From Kribbella sp. ALI-6-A (GTDB lineage Bacteria; Actinomycetota; Actinomycetes; Propionibacteriales; Kribbellaceae), in contig NZ_MTQN01000007.1 of assembly GCF_001984195.1 (NCBI RefSeq), positions 1 to 64,000 on the forward strand: a DNA stretch of 64,000 bases, in the 5' to 3' direction. Position 1 is the stretch's first letter. Each line of letters starts with the position of its first letter. Shown here piece after piece: positions 43,179-51,377 of this stretch. The position numbers were made by a program, and so were the translations under genes. Below the pieces are notes generated by a model. That model saw only the letters and a program-made list of their open reading frames with translations, was not told where the DNA came from and made no database searches.

Positions 43179-44390
43179 ATGAGCGGTGGCAGCGGTTTCG
43201 CTGGCGTGCGACGGGCCGGCCTGCGGGCGGCTCGGTCGCTGGTCCGGCGCGCGCGAAAATCGCAGACCCTGACGCTGATCGCGCTGATCGCGGTCACCGC
43301 CGCGGTCACCGCGCTGGCGCTGGCGCTACCGTCTTTGATCCCCACCGCGGCGCTGACCATCCCGTTGCTGCTGGGCGGAATGCTGCTGCGGTTCCGGCCG
43401 CTGGTGGTGCTGACCTTCATCGCGTTGGTGCTCGGCTCGTTCGTGATGTCCGGGCGCGCCGACGGACTGCCGAAGATCGGCTTCGTGGTGACGCTCGGCG
43501 TGGTCGGCTGGATCGTGCTGACCGGTGCGAAGGTGCGCAGCCGGCTCGGCGTCCAGGGCAGCCGCGGCGAGTCGATGCTGATCGAGCTGCGCGACATCCT
43601 GACCGCCCAGGGCGAGCTGCCCCGGCTGCCGTCGGGCTGGCTGGCCGAGGCGTCGATCCGGTCGGCCGGGGGCCAGTCGTTCTCGGGTGACTTCGTGGTC
43701 GCGGCGACCCGCGGCGAGGACCAGCTCGAGGTCGCGCTCGTCGATGTGTCCGGCAAGGGAATCGATGCCGGAACCCGCGCCCTGCTGCTGTCCGGAGCCT
43801 TCGGCGGGCTGCTCGGCGTCGTACCGGTCGAGGAGTTTTTGCCGGCCGCCAACCACTACCTGCGCCGGCAGGACTGGGACGACGACTTCGCGACCGTCGT
43901 GCACGTGGCGGTCGACCTGCGCACCGGCGACTTCGAGGTCCGGACGGCGGGACATCCGCCGGCCATCCAGTTCGACGCGTGGTCCGGGCGCTGGGCGACC
44001 CGCGACTCCGACGGCCCGCTGCTCGGCCTGGTCGAGAAGCCGGAGTTCGCCGTGAACAAGGGCCAGCTCAAACTCGGCGACGCGCTGTTCCTCTACAGCG
44101 ACGGCATGGTCGAGACCCCGCGCCGCGACATCGGCCTGGGCACCGACCGCCTGGCCGGGCATGCCGAGCGCCTGGTCGCGCACGGTTTCAAGGGCGCGGC
44201 GGAGGAGTTGGTGGTCGAGATCGGCGGGCCCGGTGACGATTCCGCGATCGTGGTGATCCACCGCCAGACCCATCCCTCGGAGCTGCCCGGCACCTGTACG
44301 CCGCCCCGCGCGGCGCAGTCGGGCACGACCCGGCGCAGCCCTCACGCCGTACTGCGGCAAGCGCTGGCCGGAAGGTCGCGACCGGCCTGA
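43179..44390 (+). CDS. SpoIIE-type PP2C serine phosphatase, membrane-bound
   Basis: The protein has 403 residues. The N-terminal 120 residues hold about three membrane helices with a basic start. The C-terminal half is a SpoIIE/RsbU domain: GGQSFSGDFVVA, VDVSGKGIDAGTRALLLSGAFGGLL, TVVHVAVDLRTGDFEVRTAGHPPAIQFD, FLYSDGMVETPRRD and GPGDDSAIVVIH supply the Asp residues for two metal ions. It likely dephosphorylates an anti-anti-sigma factor; no partner gene is adjacent. Confidence 0.92.
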   Translation: MSGGSGFAGVRRAGLRAARSLVRRARKSQTLTLIALIAVTAAVTALALALPSLIPTAALTIPLLLGGMLLRFRPLVVLTFIALVLGSFVMSGRADGLPKIGFVVTLGVVGWIVLTGAKVRSRLGVQGSRGESMLIELRDILTAQGELPRLPSGWLAEASIRSAGGQSFSGDFVVAATRGEDQLEVALVDVSGKGIDAGTRALLLSGAFGGLLGVVPVEEFLPAANHYLRRQDWDDDFATVVHVAVDLRTGDFEVRTAGHPPAIQFDAWSGRWATRDSDGPLLGLVEKPEFAVNKGQLKLGDALFLYSDGMVETPRRDIGLGTDRLAGHAERLVAHGFKGAAEELVVEIGGPGDDSAIVVIHRQTHPSELPGTCTPPRAAQSGTTRRSPHAVLRQALAGRSRPA

Positions 44391-44423
44391 ATCGCGGTCC
44401 GGAGCGGCGCCGGCGGACGGGTG

Positions 44424-44465
44424 CGGAAGGCTGCCGGGTGCATCCGGAAGGTTGCCGGGCGCATC
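44424..44465. repeat. 21-base tandem duplication
   Basis: Two adjacent 21-base copies (44424-44444 and 44445-44465) read CGGAAGG-TGCCGGG-GCATC with two differences. They lie in the leader region between the phosphatase gene and the surface-protein gene (44391-44597), upstream of a promoter. Confidence 0.75.
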
Positions 44466-44484
44466 CATTTGTCACCGGTAGTTA

Positions 44485-44512
44485 TTGACTCGTGCGCCGA
44501 AAGCGTCATACT
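44485..44512 (+). promoter_or_regulatory. promoter of the surface-protein / sortase operon
   Basis: TTGACT (44485-44490) with a 16-base spacer and CATACT (44507-44512) make a sigma-70-type promoter. Transcription would start about 78 bases before the ATG at 44598. Confidence 0.5.
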
Positions 44513-44597
44513 GCAAAGACCTGCGAGTGCCGACTGCTTGTGATCGGCAACCATCTCGCGCTGCTGGGGGACTTCTTCTGCTGGGGACGGGACGACC

Positions 44598-45545
44598 ATG
44601 GGTTCAACTGGGGTTCGTGCGCGGACCGCGAGCGCTGTCGCGGCGGCCGGAGCACTGTCACTGCTGCTGGGGGCGGCCGCGCTGGTCGCGGCTCCTTCCG
44701 CCTCGGCCGGCCAGGCGGGTGGTGCCGTGGCCCAGGCCGATCCGCCGGGCAACAACGGCACGATCAAGATCGAGGGCGTCGACATCCAGAGCGGTCCGCC
44801 GGACAACAACCCGCACCAGGGCTGCTCGTTCACCGTCGAGTTCTACAACTACGACGAGGGCGCGAACCTGCAGGCCGAGGTCGAGTTCGCCGACCAGGCT
44901 CCGACCAGTGACGGTGGAGTGCAGGTGGTCTCGGGCGACCAGTCGCTGTTCATCGGTGGGGATCCGGCGGGTGGCGGCAACGACCTGGACGCCAAGGAGA
45001 CCTACACGCTGAAGTTCACCGGGCAGCCGCATCCGCAGCAGGGCTACCACGTGAAGATCACCGTGCACGCCGACGGGTCGCAGGGCAACGACACCAAGCA
45101 CAAGGTGTTCTGGGTCGAGGGCTGCGGCACTCCGCCCACCACGCCGCCGACGACCCCGCCCACCACGCCGCCCACGACACCTCCGACGACGCCGCCGACC
45201 ACTCCGCCGACGACGCCCCCGACGACTCCGCCGACGGACGAGCCGAGCACGCCGCCGACCCTCCCGCCGGGTACGCCGACGACGGACACCCCGAGTGTGC
45301 CGCCGAGCGACGAGCCGAGCGTTCCGGAGACGAGCACCAGCACGCCGGCCGACGACACGACCACCGACGCGCCGAGCCCCGGCGTACCGACGGAAATCGA
45401 CGCCGGTCTGTCCGGTGGCTCCTCGGACGGCGGTGGTGGCGGTCCGTTCGGCCTCCTCGGCGGCGTACTGATCGCGGCCGGTGGTGTGATGCTGGCCGGC
45501 GGAACCGCGCTGGCACTGCGCCGACGCGGGAAGCACAGCCTCTGA
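44598..45545 (+). CDS. cell-wall surface protein, putative class F sortase substrate
   Basis: The protein has 315 residues. A signal peptide (to about residue 38, ending SASAG) is followed by an Ig-like domain (about 50-175) with Cys73 and a Cys in VEGCGTPP. Then come nine TPPT repeats (45129-45236) and an acidic Pro/Ser/Thr stretch. At the C-terminus VPTEIDAGLSGG, a Gly/Ser linker, a hydrophobic helix and the basic tail RRRGKHSL form a cell-wall sorting signal without a classical LPXTG. It lies directly before the sortase gene, which starts one base after the stop. Confidence 0.8.
   Translation: MGSTGVRARTASAVAAAGALSLLLGAAALVAAPSASAGQAGGAVAQADPPGNNGTIKIEGVDIQSGPPDNNPHQGCSFTVEFYNYDEGANLQAEVEFADQAPTSDGGVQVVSGDQSLFIGGDPAGGGNDLDAKETYTLKFTGQPHPQQGYHVKITVHADGSQGNDTKHKVFWVEGCGTPPTTPPTTPPTTPPTTPPTTPPTTPPTTPPTTPPTDEPSTPPTLPPGTPTTDTPSVPPSDEPSVPETSTSTPADDTTTDAPSPGVPTEIDAGLSGGSSDGGGGGPFGLLGGVLIAAGGVMLAGGTALALRRRGKHSL
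45129..45236 (+). repeat. nine 12-base repeats encoding TPPT
   Basis: Nine in-frame repeats of 12 bases encode Thr-Pro-Pro-Thr. The codons vary between copies, so the array is an old, selected Pro/Thr spacer and not a fresh microsatellite. It probably lifts the Ig-like domain through the wall. Confidence 0.9.
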
Positions 45546-45546
45546 C

Positions 45547-46290
45547 GTGAGCACCGGCAGACGTCGCGGCCGGCCCGCCCCTCTTCGCAGGGGTGGGCTG
45601 GTCGCGGTCGCCGGTCTGCTGATCTTCGGCGCCGGCGCCTACGTCCAGTTCGGCCCGAACCGCGCCGACGCCGATCGAGCGACCACGGCTGACAGAACTG
45701 GCGGGATCTGCGTTCCGGTCTCGGACGACGCAACCTGCGCGGGAGCGAACCTAGGGCCCGAGGCGAGCGTCAGCAGCCGTCCGGAGACTCCCAGCACGCC
45801 TGGCACCAGCAAGAAGCCGTCGCCTCGTCCGTCCGCGAAGGCGGTGCCGGCCCGGCCTGGGCGGCCAAGCCGGATCTCGGTCGGCCAGCTCGGCATCACG
45901 GCTCCGGTCGTGCCGATCGCGGCGAACGGGGGAGAGCTCACGCCGCCGTCCAACCCGTCGACGGTGGGCTGGTGGTCGCAGGGCGCACAGCCCGGAGCGG
46001 CGCGCGGGTCGGCGGTGATCACCGGGCACACGGTGCACGACGGTGGTGGTGCGTTCGACGATCTCGAGAAGGTGCGGACCGGGTCGGTCGTCACCGTGAC
46101 CACGGCCCGCGGCGTGCTGCGCTACCAGGTCACCAGCGTCACGACGTACCGGAAACGGACGCTCGCGGCGGCCGCGGGCAAGCTGTTCGACCAGGGCGTC
46201 GCCGGTCGGCTGGTGCTGGTGACCTGCGAGGACTGGAACGGCGAGGTTTACCTCAGCAACGTGGTCGTGGTGGCCCGGCGGATCGCGTAA
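45547..46290 (+). CDS. class F sortase
   Basis: The protein has 247 residues. A basic start and one membrane helix (LVAVAGLLIFGAGAYVQF, about 18-35) are followed by a long Pro/Ser linker and the sortase beta barrel (about 105-245) with PSRISVGQLGITAPVVPI, catalytic His in VITGHTVH, and catalytic Cys in LVLVTCEDW. The Arg normally found a few residues after the Cys is not seen in its usual position (YLSNVVVVA has Leu there), which is odd. GTG at 45547 lies one base after the surface-protein gene, so enzyme and substrate are co-expressed. Confidence 0.9.
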   Translation: MSTGRRRGRPAPLRRGGLVAVAGLLIFGAGAYVQFGPNRADADRATTADRTGGICVPVSDDATCAGANLGPEASVSSRPETPSTPGTSKKPSPRPSAKAVPARPGRPSRISVGQLGITAPVVPIAANGGELTPPSNPSTVGWWSQGAQPGAARGSAVITGHTVHDGGGAFDDLEKVRTGSVVTVTTARGVLRYQVTSVTTYRKRTLAAAAGKLFDQGVAGRLVLVTCEDWNGEVYLSNVVVVARRIA

Positions 46291-46301
46291 CCTGCACCCT
46301 C

Positions 46302-46748
46302 GTGACGGTCGATGGGATGAGCGCGGACCGGAGCGCGCCGGACGTGTCGTTCGAAGAGCTGGTGGCGCTGATGCCGGAGTCGGTGCGTGAGGTGTTCCCG
46401 CCGGCGCGCTGGAAGCTCGGCAAGCTGTGGGCGCTGGATCTGCGCACCGAGCCGGTCGAGGTGGCCGACCTGGTTTGGATCTTCGACCTGCCGTTGTGGC
46501 AGCTGAACGGCGAGCGGTTCAAGGTGACGCCGCACCAGGTCGCCGAGACGCCGATGAACTTCCGCGACCACTACCAGCGGGTGATGGACGCCGACCTCGA
46601 CTTCCCGATCCACCTGGTCGCCTACCGCGGCCGGCTGGTCGTGCTGGACGGCGTGCACCGGTTGCTCAAGGCCCATTTCCTGCGCCGCCGATGGATCGAG
46701 GGCAAGATCGCGACCGCGGCCCAGCTGCAGGAGTGCGCCGGTCCCTGA
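46302..46748 (+). CDS. small ParB/Srx-fold-like protein of unknown function
   Basis: The protein has about 148 residues, soluble. The region FPIHLVAYRGRLVVLDGVHRLLKAHFLRRRWIEGKI resembles the ParB/sulfiredoxin-type DGxHRL motif, which can bind CTP or nucleic acid. The rest is not recognised. GTG at 46302 or ATG at 46317 is possible. The gene starts 11 bases after the sortase stop and may be read from the same transcript. Confidence 0.6.
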   Translation: MTVDGMSADRSAPDVSFEELVALMPESVREVFPPARWKLGKLWALDLRTEPVEVADLVWIFDLPLWQLNGERFKVTPHQVAETPMNFRDHYQRVMDADLDFPIHLVAYRGRLVVLDGVHRLLKAHFLRRRWIEGKIATAAQLQECAGP

Positions 46749-46823
46749 GCGGCAGCCGTCGTCGGCCTTGAATCGCAGCCCGTCCGGCGTCGTCGGCCGG
46801 TGCGGCAGTTCGCCGTACGGCGG

Positions 46824-47267
46824 TCAGGTGGTCGCGGCGGCGATGACCCGGGTGAGGTTCTTGTGCAGGGCCTCGAGCTCCTCGAGGGTCATGCCCAGGC
46901 GGTCGATGATCGCCGGGGGAATCTTGAGCGCCTCGGTGCGCAGCTCGCGACCGGTCGCGGTGAGCTCGACGGCCAGTGACCGCTCGTCGCGGGGATCCCG
47001 GGCGCGGGTCAAGTAACCGGCCGCCTCCAGCCGCTTGAGCAGGGGCGACAGCGTGCCGGGATCGAGCTGGAGCAGGTTGCTCAGCTGCTTCACCGACAGC
47101 GGCGATTCCTCCCACAGCGCGAGCATCACCAGGTACTGCGGGTGGGTGAGGCCCATCGGCTCCAGCAGTGGACGGTACAGCGCGATCACGCTGCGGGACG
47201 CGACCGCCAGCGCGAAACAGACCTGACGGTCCAGCGCGAGCAGGTCGGTCTCTTCGGTCTGCGACAC
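46824..47267 (-). CDS. MarR-family regulator of the OhrR type
   Basis: The protein has 147 residues. LALDRQVCFALAVASRSVIALYRPLLEPMGLTHPQYLVMLALWE at the N-terminus has the single Cys17 of OhrR, which is oxidised by organic hydroperoxides to release DNA. The winged helix SVKQLSNLLQLDPGTLSPLLKRLEAAGYLTRARDPRDERSLAVELTATG follows. GTG at 47267 is preceded by AAGGAGG. No ohr gene lies next to it in this window; the divergent neighbour is a 67-residue protein. Confidence 0.9.
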   Translation of the reverse strand: MSQTEETDLLALDRQVCFALAVASRSVIALYRPLLEPMGLTHPQYLVMLALWEESPLSVKQLSNLLQLDPGTLSPLLKRLEAAGYLTRARDPRDERSLAVELTATGRELRTEALKIPPAIIDRLGMTLEELEALHKNLTRVIAAATT

Positions 47268-47345
47268 GGTTGTCCTCCTTCGAACATCGTCTACACTAAC
47301 ACTTGGGACACAAACTATTGCCACACCAATCATCTGGAGCGCGTG

Positions 47346-47549
47346 ATGAGCAGCAAGAACGAAGGGCTGAGCCTCTTCTACCGGATCCGCTGGCGGCTGA
47401 CCTGGTTGCTGCTGCACGTGGCCGGCCCGGCGACCCTGCCGGACGCGCAGGACCCGCGCCGGCGGATGGAGCGTCAGCGCGCCGCCAAGGTCGCCGCGGC
47501 CCGCCGGGCCCGGGAGCGTGCGGCGGAGGGTGACGTCAACGCCCGGTGA
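47346..47549 (+). CDS. small basic protein of unknown function
   Basis: The protein has 67 residues with a predicted amphipathic/hydrophobic start (LSLFYRIRWRLTWLLLHVAGPATL) and a charged helical tail rich in Arg and Ala (RRRMERQRAAKVAAARRARERAAEG). It is divergent from the OhrR-like gene, 78 bases apart. Membrane or nucleic-acid association is possible but unproven. ATG at 47346 follows CTGGAGCG. Confidence 0.55.
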   Translation: MSSKNEGLSLFYRIRWRLTWLLLHVAGPATLPDAQDPRRRMERQRAAKVAAARRARERAAEGDVNAR

Positions 47550-47585
47550 ACGATTGGTCACCAGCGGCTGGTTAGCATCGGTGAC

Positions 47586-48023
47586 ATGTCATCCCAGAGT
47601 GAATATGCCCCGAGTCCGACCGACTGGGTCCGCACCGCCGTCGACAAGATTGAGGCCACCGGAACCACCGAGTCGGCCGGCTTCAACGGCATGGGCGTCG
47701 TGCTCATGACCATGATCGGCAACAAGACCGGCAAGATCCGCAAGGTCCCGGTGATGCGGGTCGAGCACGACGGGGTCTACGCCGTCGTCGCCTCGCTCGG
47801 CGGCGCCCCGAAGAACCCGGTCTGGTACTACAACCTCAAGGCCGACCCGAACGTGAAGTTGCAGGACGGCACCGAGACCAAGGAGTACGTCGCCCGCGAG
47901 CTCGAGGGCGAGGAGTACGACCTGTGGTGGCAGCGCTCCGTCGCGGCGTACCCGGACTACGCGGAGTACCAGAAGAAGACCACGCGGAAGATCCCGCAGT
48001 TGGTGCTGGAGCCGAAGGCCTGA
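47586..48023 (+). CDS. deazaflavin (F420)-dependent nitroreductase-family protein (Ddn-like)
   Basis: The protein has 145 residues, a split-barrel fold. VVLMTMIGNKTGKIRKVPVMRVEHDGVYAVVASLGGAPKNPVWYYNLKADPNVKLQDG is the Ddn/F420H2-binding pattern of mycobacterial DDN. It ends with the LWWQRSVAAYPDYAEYQKKTTRKIPQLVLEP segment. Relatives reduce quinones or nitro-compounds with F420H2, which fits an actinobacterium. A terminator follows. Confidence 0.93.
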   Translation: MSSQSEYAPSPTDWVRTAVDKIEATGTTESAGFNGMGVVLMTMIGNKTGKIRKVPVMRVEHDGVYAVVASLGGAPKNPVWYYNLKADPNVKLQDGTETKEYVARELEGEEYDLWWQRSVAAYPDYAEYQKKTTRKIPQLVLEPKA

Positions 48024-48058
48024 TCCGGCTCGGCTGCGTCGCGGTCCGCCCGGAGCCG

Positions 48059-48082
48059 CCGGCGGCCTTCGTGGGCCGCCGG
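48059..48082 (+). terminator. hairpin terminator
   Basis: CCGGCGGCC (48059-48067) pairs with GGCCGCCGG (48074-48082) around TTCGTG. It lies 35 bases after the Ddn-like stop and ahead of the phosphatidylcholine synthase-like gene. Confidence 0.65.
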
Positions 48083-48236
48083 TGAGCCGGGCCGCCCGGT
48101 AAAGTCCGTGCTCAGATCGGCCGCCGAAGCCGATCCGGTGTCCGGTCCGGCTCGGAGTTTGTGAGACGCTGAAGCAGATAGTCCGACGCGTGGCGTCGAC
48201 CGAGTTCTGGGAGTTCTGCTGACCACACACGACGCG

Positions 48237-48965
48237 GTGCGCGAACCTTTCGTCGGCTCGACGCGGCTGCGGCTGGCCGGTCTGGCACTGCACGCCTACA
48301 CCGCGAGCGGCACCGTGCTCGCGCTGCTGATCGTGATCGCCGCCGTCGACGGCGACGCCGTCCGGGCGCTCTGGCTCGGCCTGGCCGCGCTGGTGATCGA
48401 CGGCACCGACGGGATGCTGGCCCGCCGGCTGCGGGTCAAGGAGACGATCCCGTGGTTCGACGGCGCGATGCTGGACAACATCGTCGACTACCTGACCTAC
48501 GCCTTCGCCCCGATCGTGCTGCTGTGGACCGGCGGATACCTGCCGTCCGGCAGCTGGGGCGCGGTGCTGGCGGCGTTGCCGTTGCTCGCCTCGAGCTACC
48601 AGTTCTGCCGGGTCGACGCGAAGACCGACGACCACTTCTTCCTCGGCTTCCCCAGCTACTGGAACGTGGTCGCCTTCTACGTGGTGATCCTCGGCCTCAG
48701 CCCGGCCGTGACCGGCGTGATCCTGGTGACCTGCTCGATCCTGGTCTTCGTCCCGGTCAAGTACGTCTACCCGTCCCGGACCAAGGTCTTCCGGTCGATG
48801 AACCTGCTGACCACCGCGATCTGGCTCGGCTCGTACGCCGTACTGCTGACGCAGATGCCCGACCCGCACCCGGCGGTGGTCGCGATCTCGCTGGCCTACC
48901 TGGTGTACTACGGCGGCTTGAGCCTCTACCTCACCTTCTGGGCGCCTCGACGCAAGGCAGTCTGA
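48237..48965 (+). CDS. pcs: phosphatidylcholine synthase-like CDP-alcohol phosphotransferase
   Basis: The protein has about 242 residues and eight membrane helices. The CDP-alcohol motif DGTDGMLARRLRV...GAMLDNIVDY (about residues 59-89) is present in full. The whole layout, including HAYTASGTVLALL and the FCRVDAKTDDHFFLGFPSYWNVVAFY block, follows bacterial Pcs, which joins choline to CDP-diacylglycerol. GTG at 48237 has no clear ribosome site; a CTG at 48216 or 48219 would sit just after GGGAG (48209-48213). The next gene starts 3 bases after the stop. Confidence 0.85.
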   Translation: MREPFVGSTRLRLAGLALHAYTASGTVLALLIVIAAVDGDAVRALWLGLAALVIDGTDGMLARRLRVKETIPWFDGAMLDNIVDYLTYAFAPIVLLWTGGYLPSGSWGAVLAALPLLASSYQFCRVDAKTDDHFFLGFPSYWNVVAFYVVILGLSPAVTGVILVTCSILVFVPVKYVYPSRTKVFRSMNLLTTAIWLGSYAVLLTQMPDPHPAVVAISLAYLVYYGGLSLYLTFWAPRRKAV

Positions 48966-48968
48966 GTC

Positions 48969-49862
48969 GTGCTGCTCGGTCTGGGAGCCGCACTCGGGGC
49001 AGCCGTCCTGTTCGGCGTCGCGGCGATCCTGCAGGCCGTCGGATCCCGCAAGGTGCCGACCGGGTCCGAACTGGATCCACGCCGGCTGGCTTCGTTCGTG
49101 GTCGCGTTGCTCAAGCAGCCGGCGTTCCTGGCTGCTCTCGTCCTGAACCTGGCCGGCTTCGGGCTGCACTTCGTGGCGCTGCGGCTGTTGCCGCTCTACC
49201 TCGCGCAGGCGGGGATCGCGGCCAGCCTGGTCGTCACGGCGTTGCTCGCGACGCGTTTGATGAGTGACCAGCTGTCGGCGGTCGAGTGGTCCGCGGTCGT
49301 CGCGGTGTGCGTCGGTCTCGGCGCGCTCGCCGTCTCCGCCGGGCACGCGGGGGACAGTGCGCGGCACCACGGCCTGACCGTCGGGATCGTCGTCGGGCTG
49401 GTCGCGATCGCCGTCCTCGGAGGAATCGCCAGCCGATCGCAGCACGCCAGTGCGACCGCCTTGCTCGGCCTGCTCGCCGGTCTCGGGTACGCCGGGGTCG
49501 CGATTTCGGCGCGGTTGCTGGAGGACGGCTCGCTCGGAGACTTGTTGAGCGGCGTCACGACGTACACGCTGCCGTTGAGTGGCGGGCTCGCTTTCGTGTT
49601 GTACTCGCTGGCGCTGCAGCGCGGTTCGGTGACGTTGGCGACGACGCCGATGATCGCGCTGCAGACCATCACGCCGGCGGCCGTCGGCGTTTTTGTGCTC
49701 GGCGACGCGGTCCGCTCCGGCTGGTCCGCCGGGGCGGTCGGCGGGTTCGTGCTGACCGCGATCGGTGCTCTGGTGCTGGTCCGGTTCGAGTCGGTCAAGG
49801 AGCCGGTCAGCGAGACGGCCACTTCCACGGAGGTTCGTCCAGCGGGCCCTGACCGGCGATAG
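48969..49862 (+). CDS. DMT/EamA-type transporter-like membrane protein
   Basis: The protein has 297 residues and ten predicted membrane helices in two repeats, with a short linker near residue 128 (HAGDSARHHG). It resembles the drug/metabolite transporters (EamA), with the small-residue helix patterns GLGAALGAAVLFGVAAILQAVGS. Substrate unknown. GTG at 48969 is 3 bases after the phosphatidylcholine synthase-like gene, so they are co-transcribed. The 3' end overlaps the convergent ATPase gene by 56 bases. Confidence 0.88.
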   Translation: MLLGLGAALGAAVLFGVAAILQAVGSRKVPTGSELDPRRLASFVVALLKQPAFLAALVLNLAGFGLHFVALRLLPLYLAQAGIAASLVVTALLATRLMSDQLSAVEWSAVVAVCVGLGALAVSAGHAGDSARHHGLTVGIVVGLVAIAVLGGIASRSQHASATALLGLLAGLGYAGVAISARLLEDGSLGDLLSGVTTYTLPLSGGLAFVLYSLALQRGSVTLATTPMIALQTITPAAVGVFVLGDAVRSGWSAGAVGGFVLTAIGALVLVRFESVKEPVSETATSTEVRPAGPDRR

Positions 49863-50994
49863 CGGTCTGGCCGAACTCCTTCACCAGCTCGATCGTGCGC
49901 AGGTCCTGACCGGACTCGCCGGCACCGGCCTGCAGCGCGGCGAGGAACGGGCGGGAGTGCGTCACGAGGATCACCTGGGTCTCCTTCGCCGCGGTGACGA
50001 CGAGATCGGCCAAGGCCGGCAGGAGATCGGGGTGCAGGCTGGTCTCGGGCTCGTTGAGGACGAGGAGCTCGGGCGGTCGTGGGGTGAGCAGCGCGGCGAC
50101 CCAGAGCAGGTAGCGCAGCGTTCCGTCGGACAGCTCCGCGGCGGCCAGTGGGCGGAGCAGCCCGTGCTGGCGGAAGGTGAGCTCGAACCGGCCGGTGCCG
50201 GTCTCGACGGCGACCGAGCTGCCGGGAAAGGCCTGCTCGATCGCGTGATCGAGGGCGCCGGCGTCGCCGATCTCCCTGATCGTCTGCAGCGCAGCGGCCA
50301 GATGGGCGCCTTCAGCATCGAGCACGGGCGTCCGCGTCCCGATCCGCGCCTGCCGGGCCGGGGCGTCGACATCGGTCCGCAGATGGTCGTAGAACCGCCA
50401 CCCTCGGAGCCGCTCGCGCACCGTCATCAACTCCGGCGCCCGCCGCGGATCGGCGAACTCGCTCAACATGCTGTCGAACGTCTGCAGCCCGCCGCCACCG
50501 TCCTCCCAGTCACCGGCCGCGCCGCGGATGCGAACGCTCGCGTTCTTCCGGTCCACCAGCAACGTCGCAGGACGGAAGAACGGTCCTGCCCAGAGCGCCT
50601 CACGCTTGATCTCCGGATCCAGCCCGAACGCGCTCGGCGGCGGCCCGGACGGCACCGGCAGCCCGAAGTCCACGGCGTACCCGTAGTCGTTCGAGGCGAA
50701 CCCCATCCGCAGACTCACTGGCCCCGACCGCACCGTCCCCTGTACCGGGTATTCACCCCGCCGTACCGACTTGCCCAGCTGATCGGGCCCGGCCCACAAG
50801 GTGCTCTGCAGCCCACCTTCCCGGGCAAGCGCCGCCACCGCGCCGTTGCGCGAAGCATCCGCCAGCAACCGCAAGGCCCGGTACAAGCTGGACTTTCCAC
50901 TTCCGTTCGCCCCCGTCACCACGGTCACCCGCCCCAACGGCACCACCACCCGCCGCAACGACCGATAACTCTCCACCGCCACCGTGGTCAACAT
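49807..50994 (-). CDS. AAA-type ATPase (AAA_21, OLD/RecF-like)
   Basis: The protein has 395 residues. Walker A GANGSGKSS at residues 28-36, signature-like LSDGTLRYL near 290, and Walker B ELLVLNEPETSLHPDLLP near 310 followed by VILVTHSRPFL make a SMC/ABC-type head-only ATPase of the AAA_21 class. No nuclease (TOPRIM) domain is fused and no partner gene is adjacent, so a stand-alone role is unclear. Its 3' end overlaps the DMT gene. Confidence 0.85.
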   Translation of the reverse strand: MLTTVAVESYRSLRRVVVPLGRVTVVTGANGSGKSSLYRALRLLADASRNGAVAALAREGGLQSTLWAGPDQLGKSVRRGEYPVQGTVRSGPVSLRMGFASNDYGYAVDFGLPVPSGPPPSAFGLDPEIKREALWAGPFFRPATLLVDRKNASVRIRGAAGDWEDGGGGLQTFDSMLSEFADPRRAPELMTVRERLRGWRFYDHLRTDVDAPARQARIGTRTPVLDAEGAHLAAALQTIREIGDAGALDHAIEQAFPGSSVAVETGTGRFELTFRQHGLLRPLAAAELSDGTLRYLLWVAALLTPRPPELLVLNEPETSLHPDLLPALADLVVTAAKETQVILVTHSRPFLAALQAGAGESGQDLRTIELVKEFGQTAIAGQGPLDEPPWKWPSR

Positions 50995-51325
50995 CCCGCC
51001 ACGCTACAAACCCCCACCGACAACCCGCTGCCCGCCGTCGCCTCGAGCCTCGTTCGACCGTGGAGCCCGACCGCCACGACCGATCAAGCAACTCGCCGGT
51101 GGTGGCCCGCAGCGTGCGTAGACGGCGCTGGGTGGGTTTGGCCGCGGTTGATCGGTGGTGGACGTCGGCGCCACCCCGCGGACGAGGTGATCGACGCTGC
51201 GGGACTGGCGGCACCTGTTTGTTGCTGAAGGCAAGGAGTGGTGACCGGTGCCGCTGGCAGGAGAGCGTGGGGACGAGTCGACGAGGCTCGGCACGCCTGA
51301 GACTTGGTACGGCCGGGAGATGGAG
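50995..51325. other. gene-free stretch between the AAA ATPase gene and the exporter operon
   Basis: I see no convincing gene, tRNA or riboswitch in these 331 bases. Short open frames on both strands lack ribosome sites and family features. The stretch presumably carries the promoter of the minus-strand AAA ATPase gene near 51000. Confidence 0.5.
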
Positions 51326-51361
51326 CGGGGCCCCTTTCACCCCAAGGTGAAAAGGGCCCCG
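51326..51361 (-). terminator. terminator of the ABC exporter operon
   Basis: CGGGGCCCCTTTCACC (51326-51341) pairs with GGTGAAAAGGGCCCCG (51346-51361), 15 of 16, around CCAA. On the minus strand it begins 16 bases after the stop at 51378. Confidence 0.85.
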
Positions 51362-51377
51362 CAACGACCGTTTCCGG

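Noticed and set aside
45129..45236. TPPT-coding array as a CRISPR-like or regulatory repeat
   Set aside because: The repeats are in frame, 12 bases long, without spacers, and encode a Pro/Thr linker.
51004..51350. Short open frames between the AAA ATPase gene and the exporter terminator
   Set aside because: No start signals, no hydrophobic or motif pattern, and frames on both strands of equal quality.
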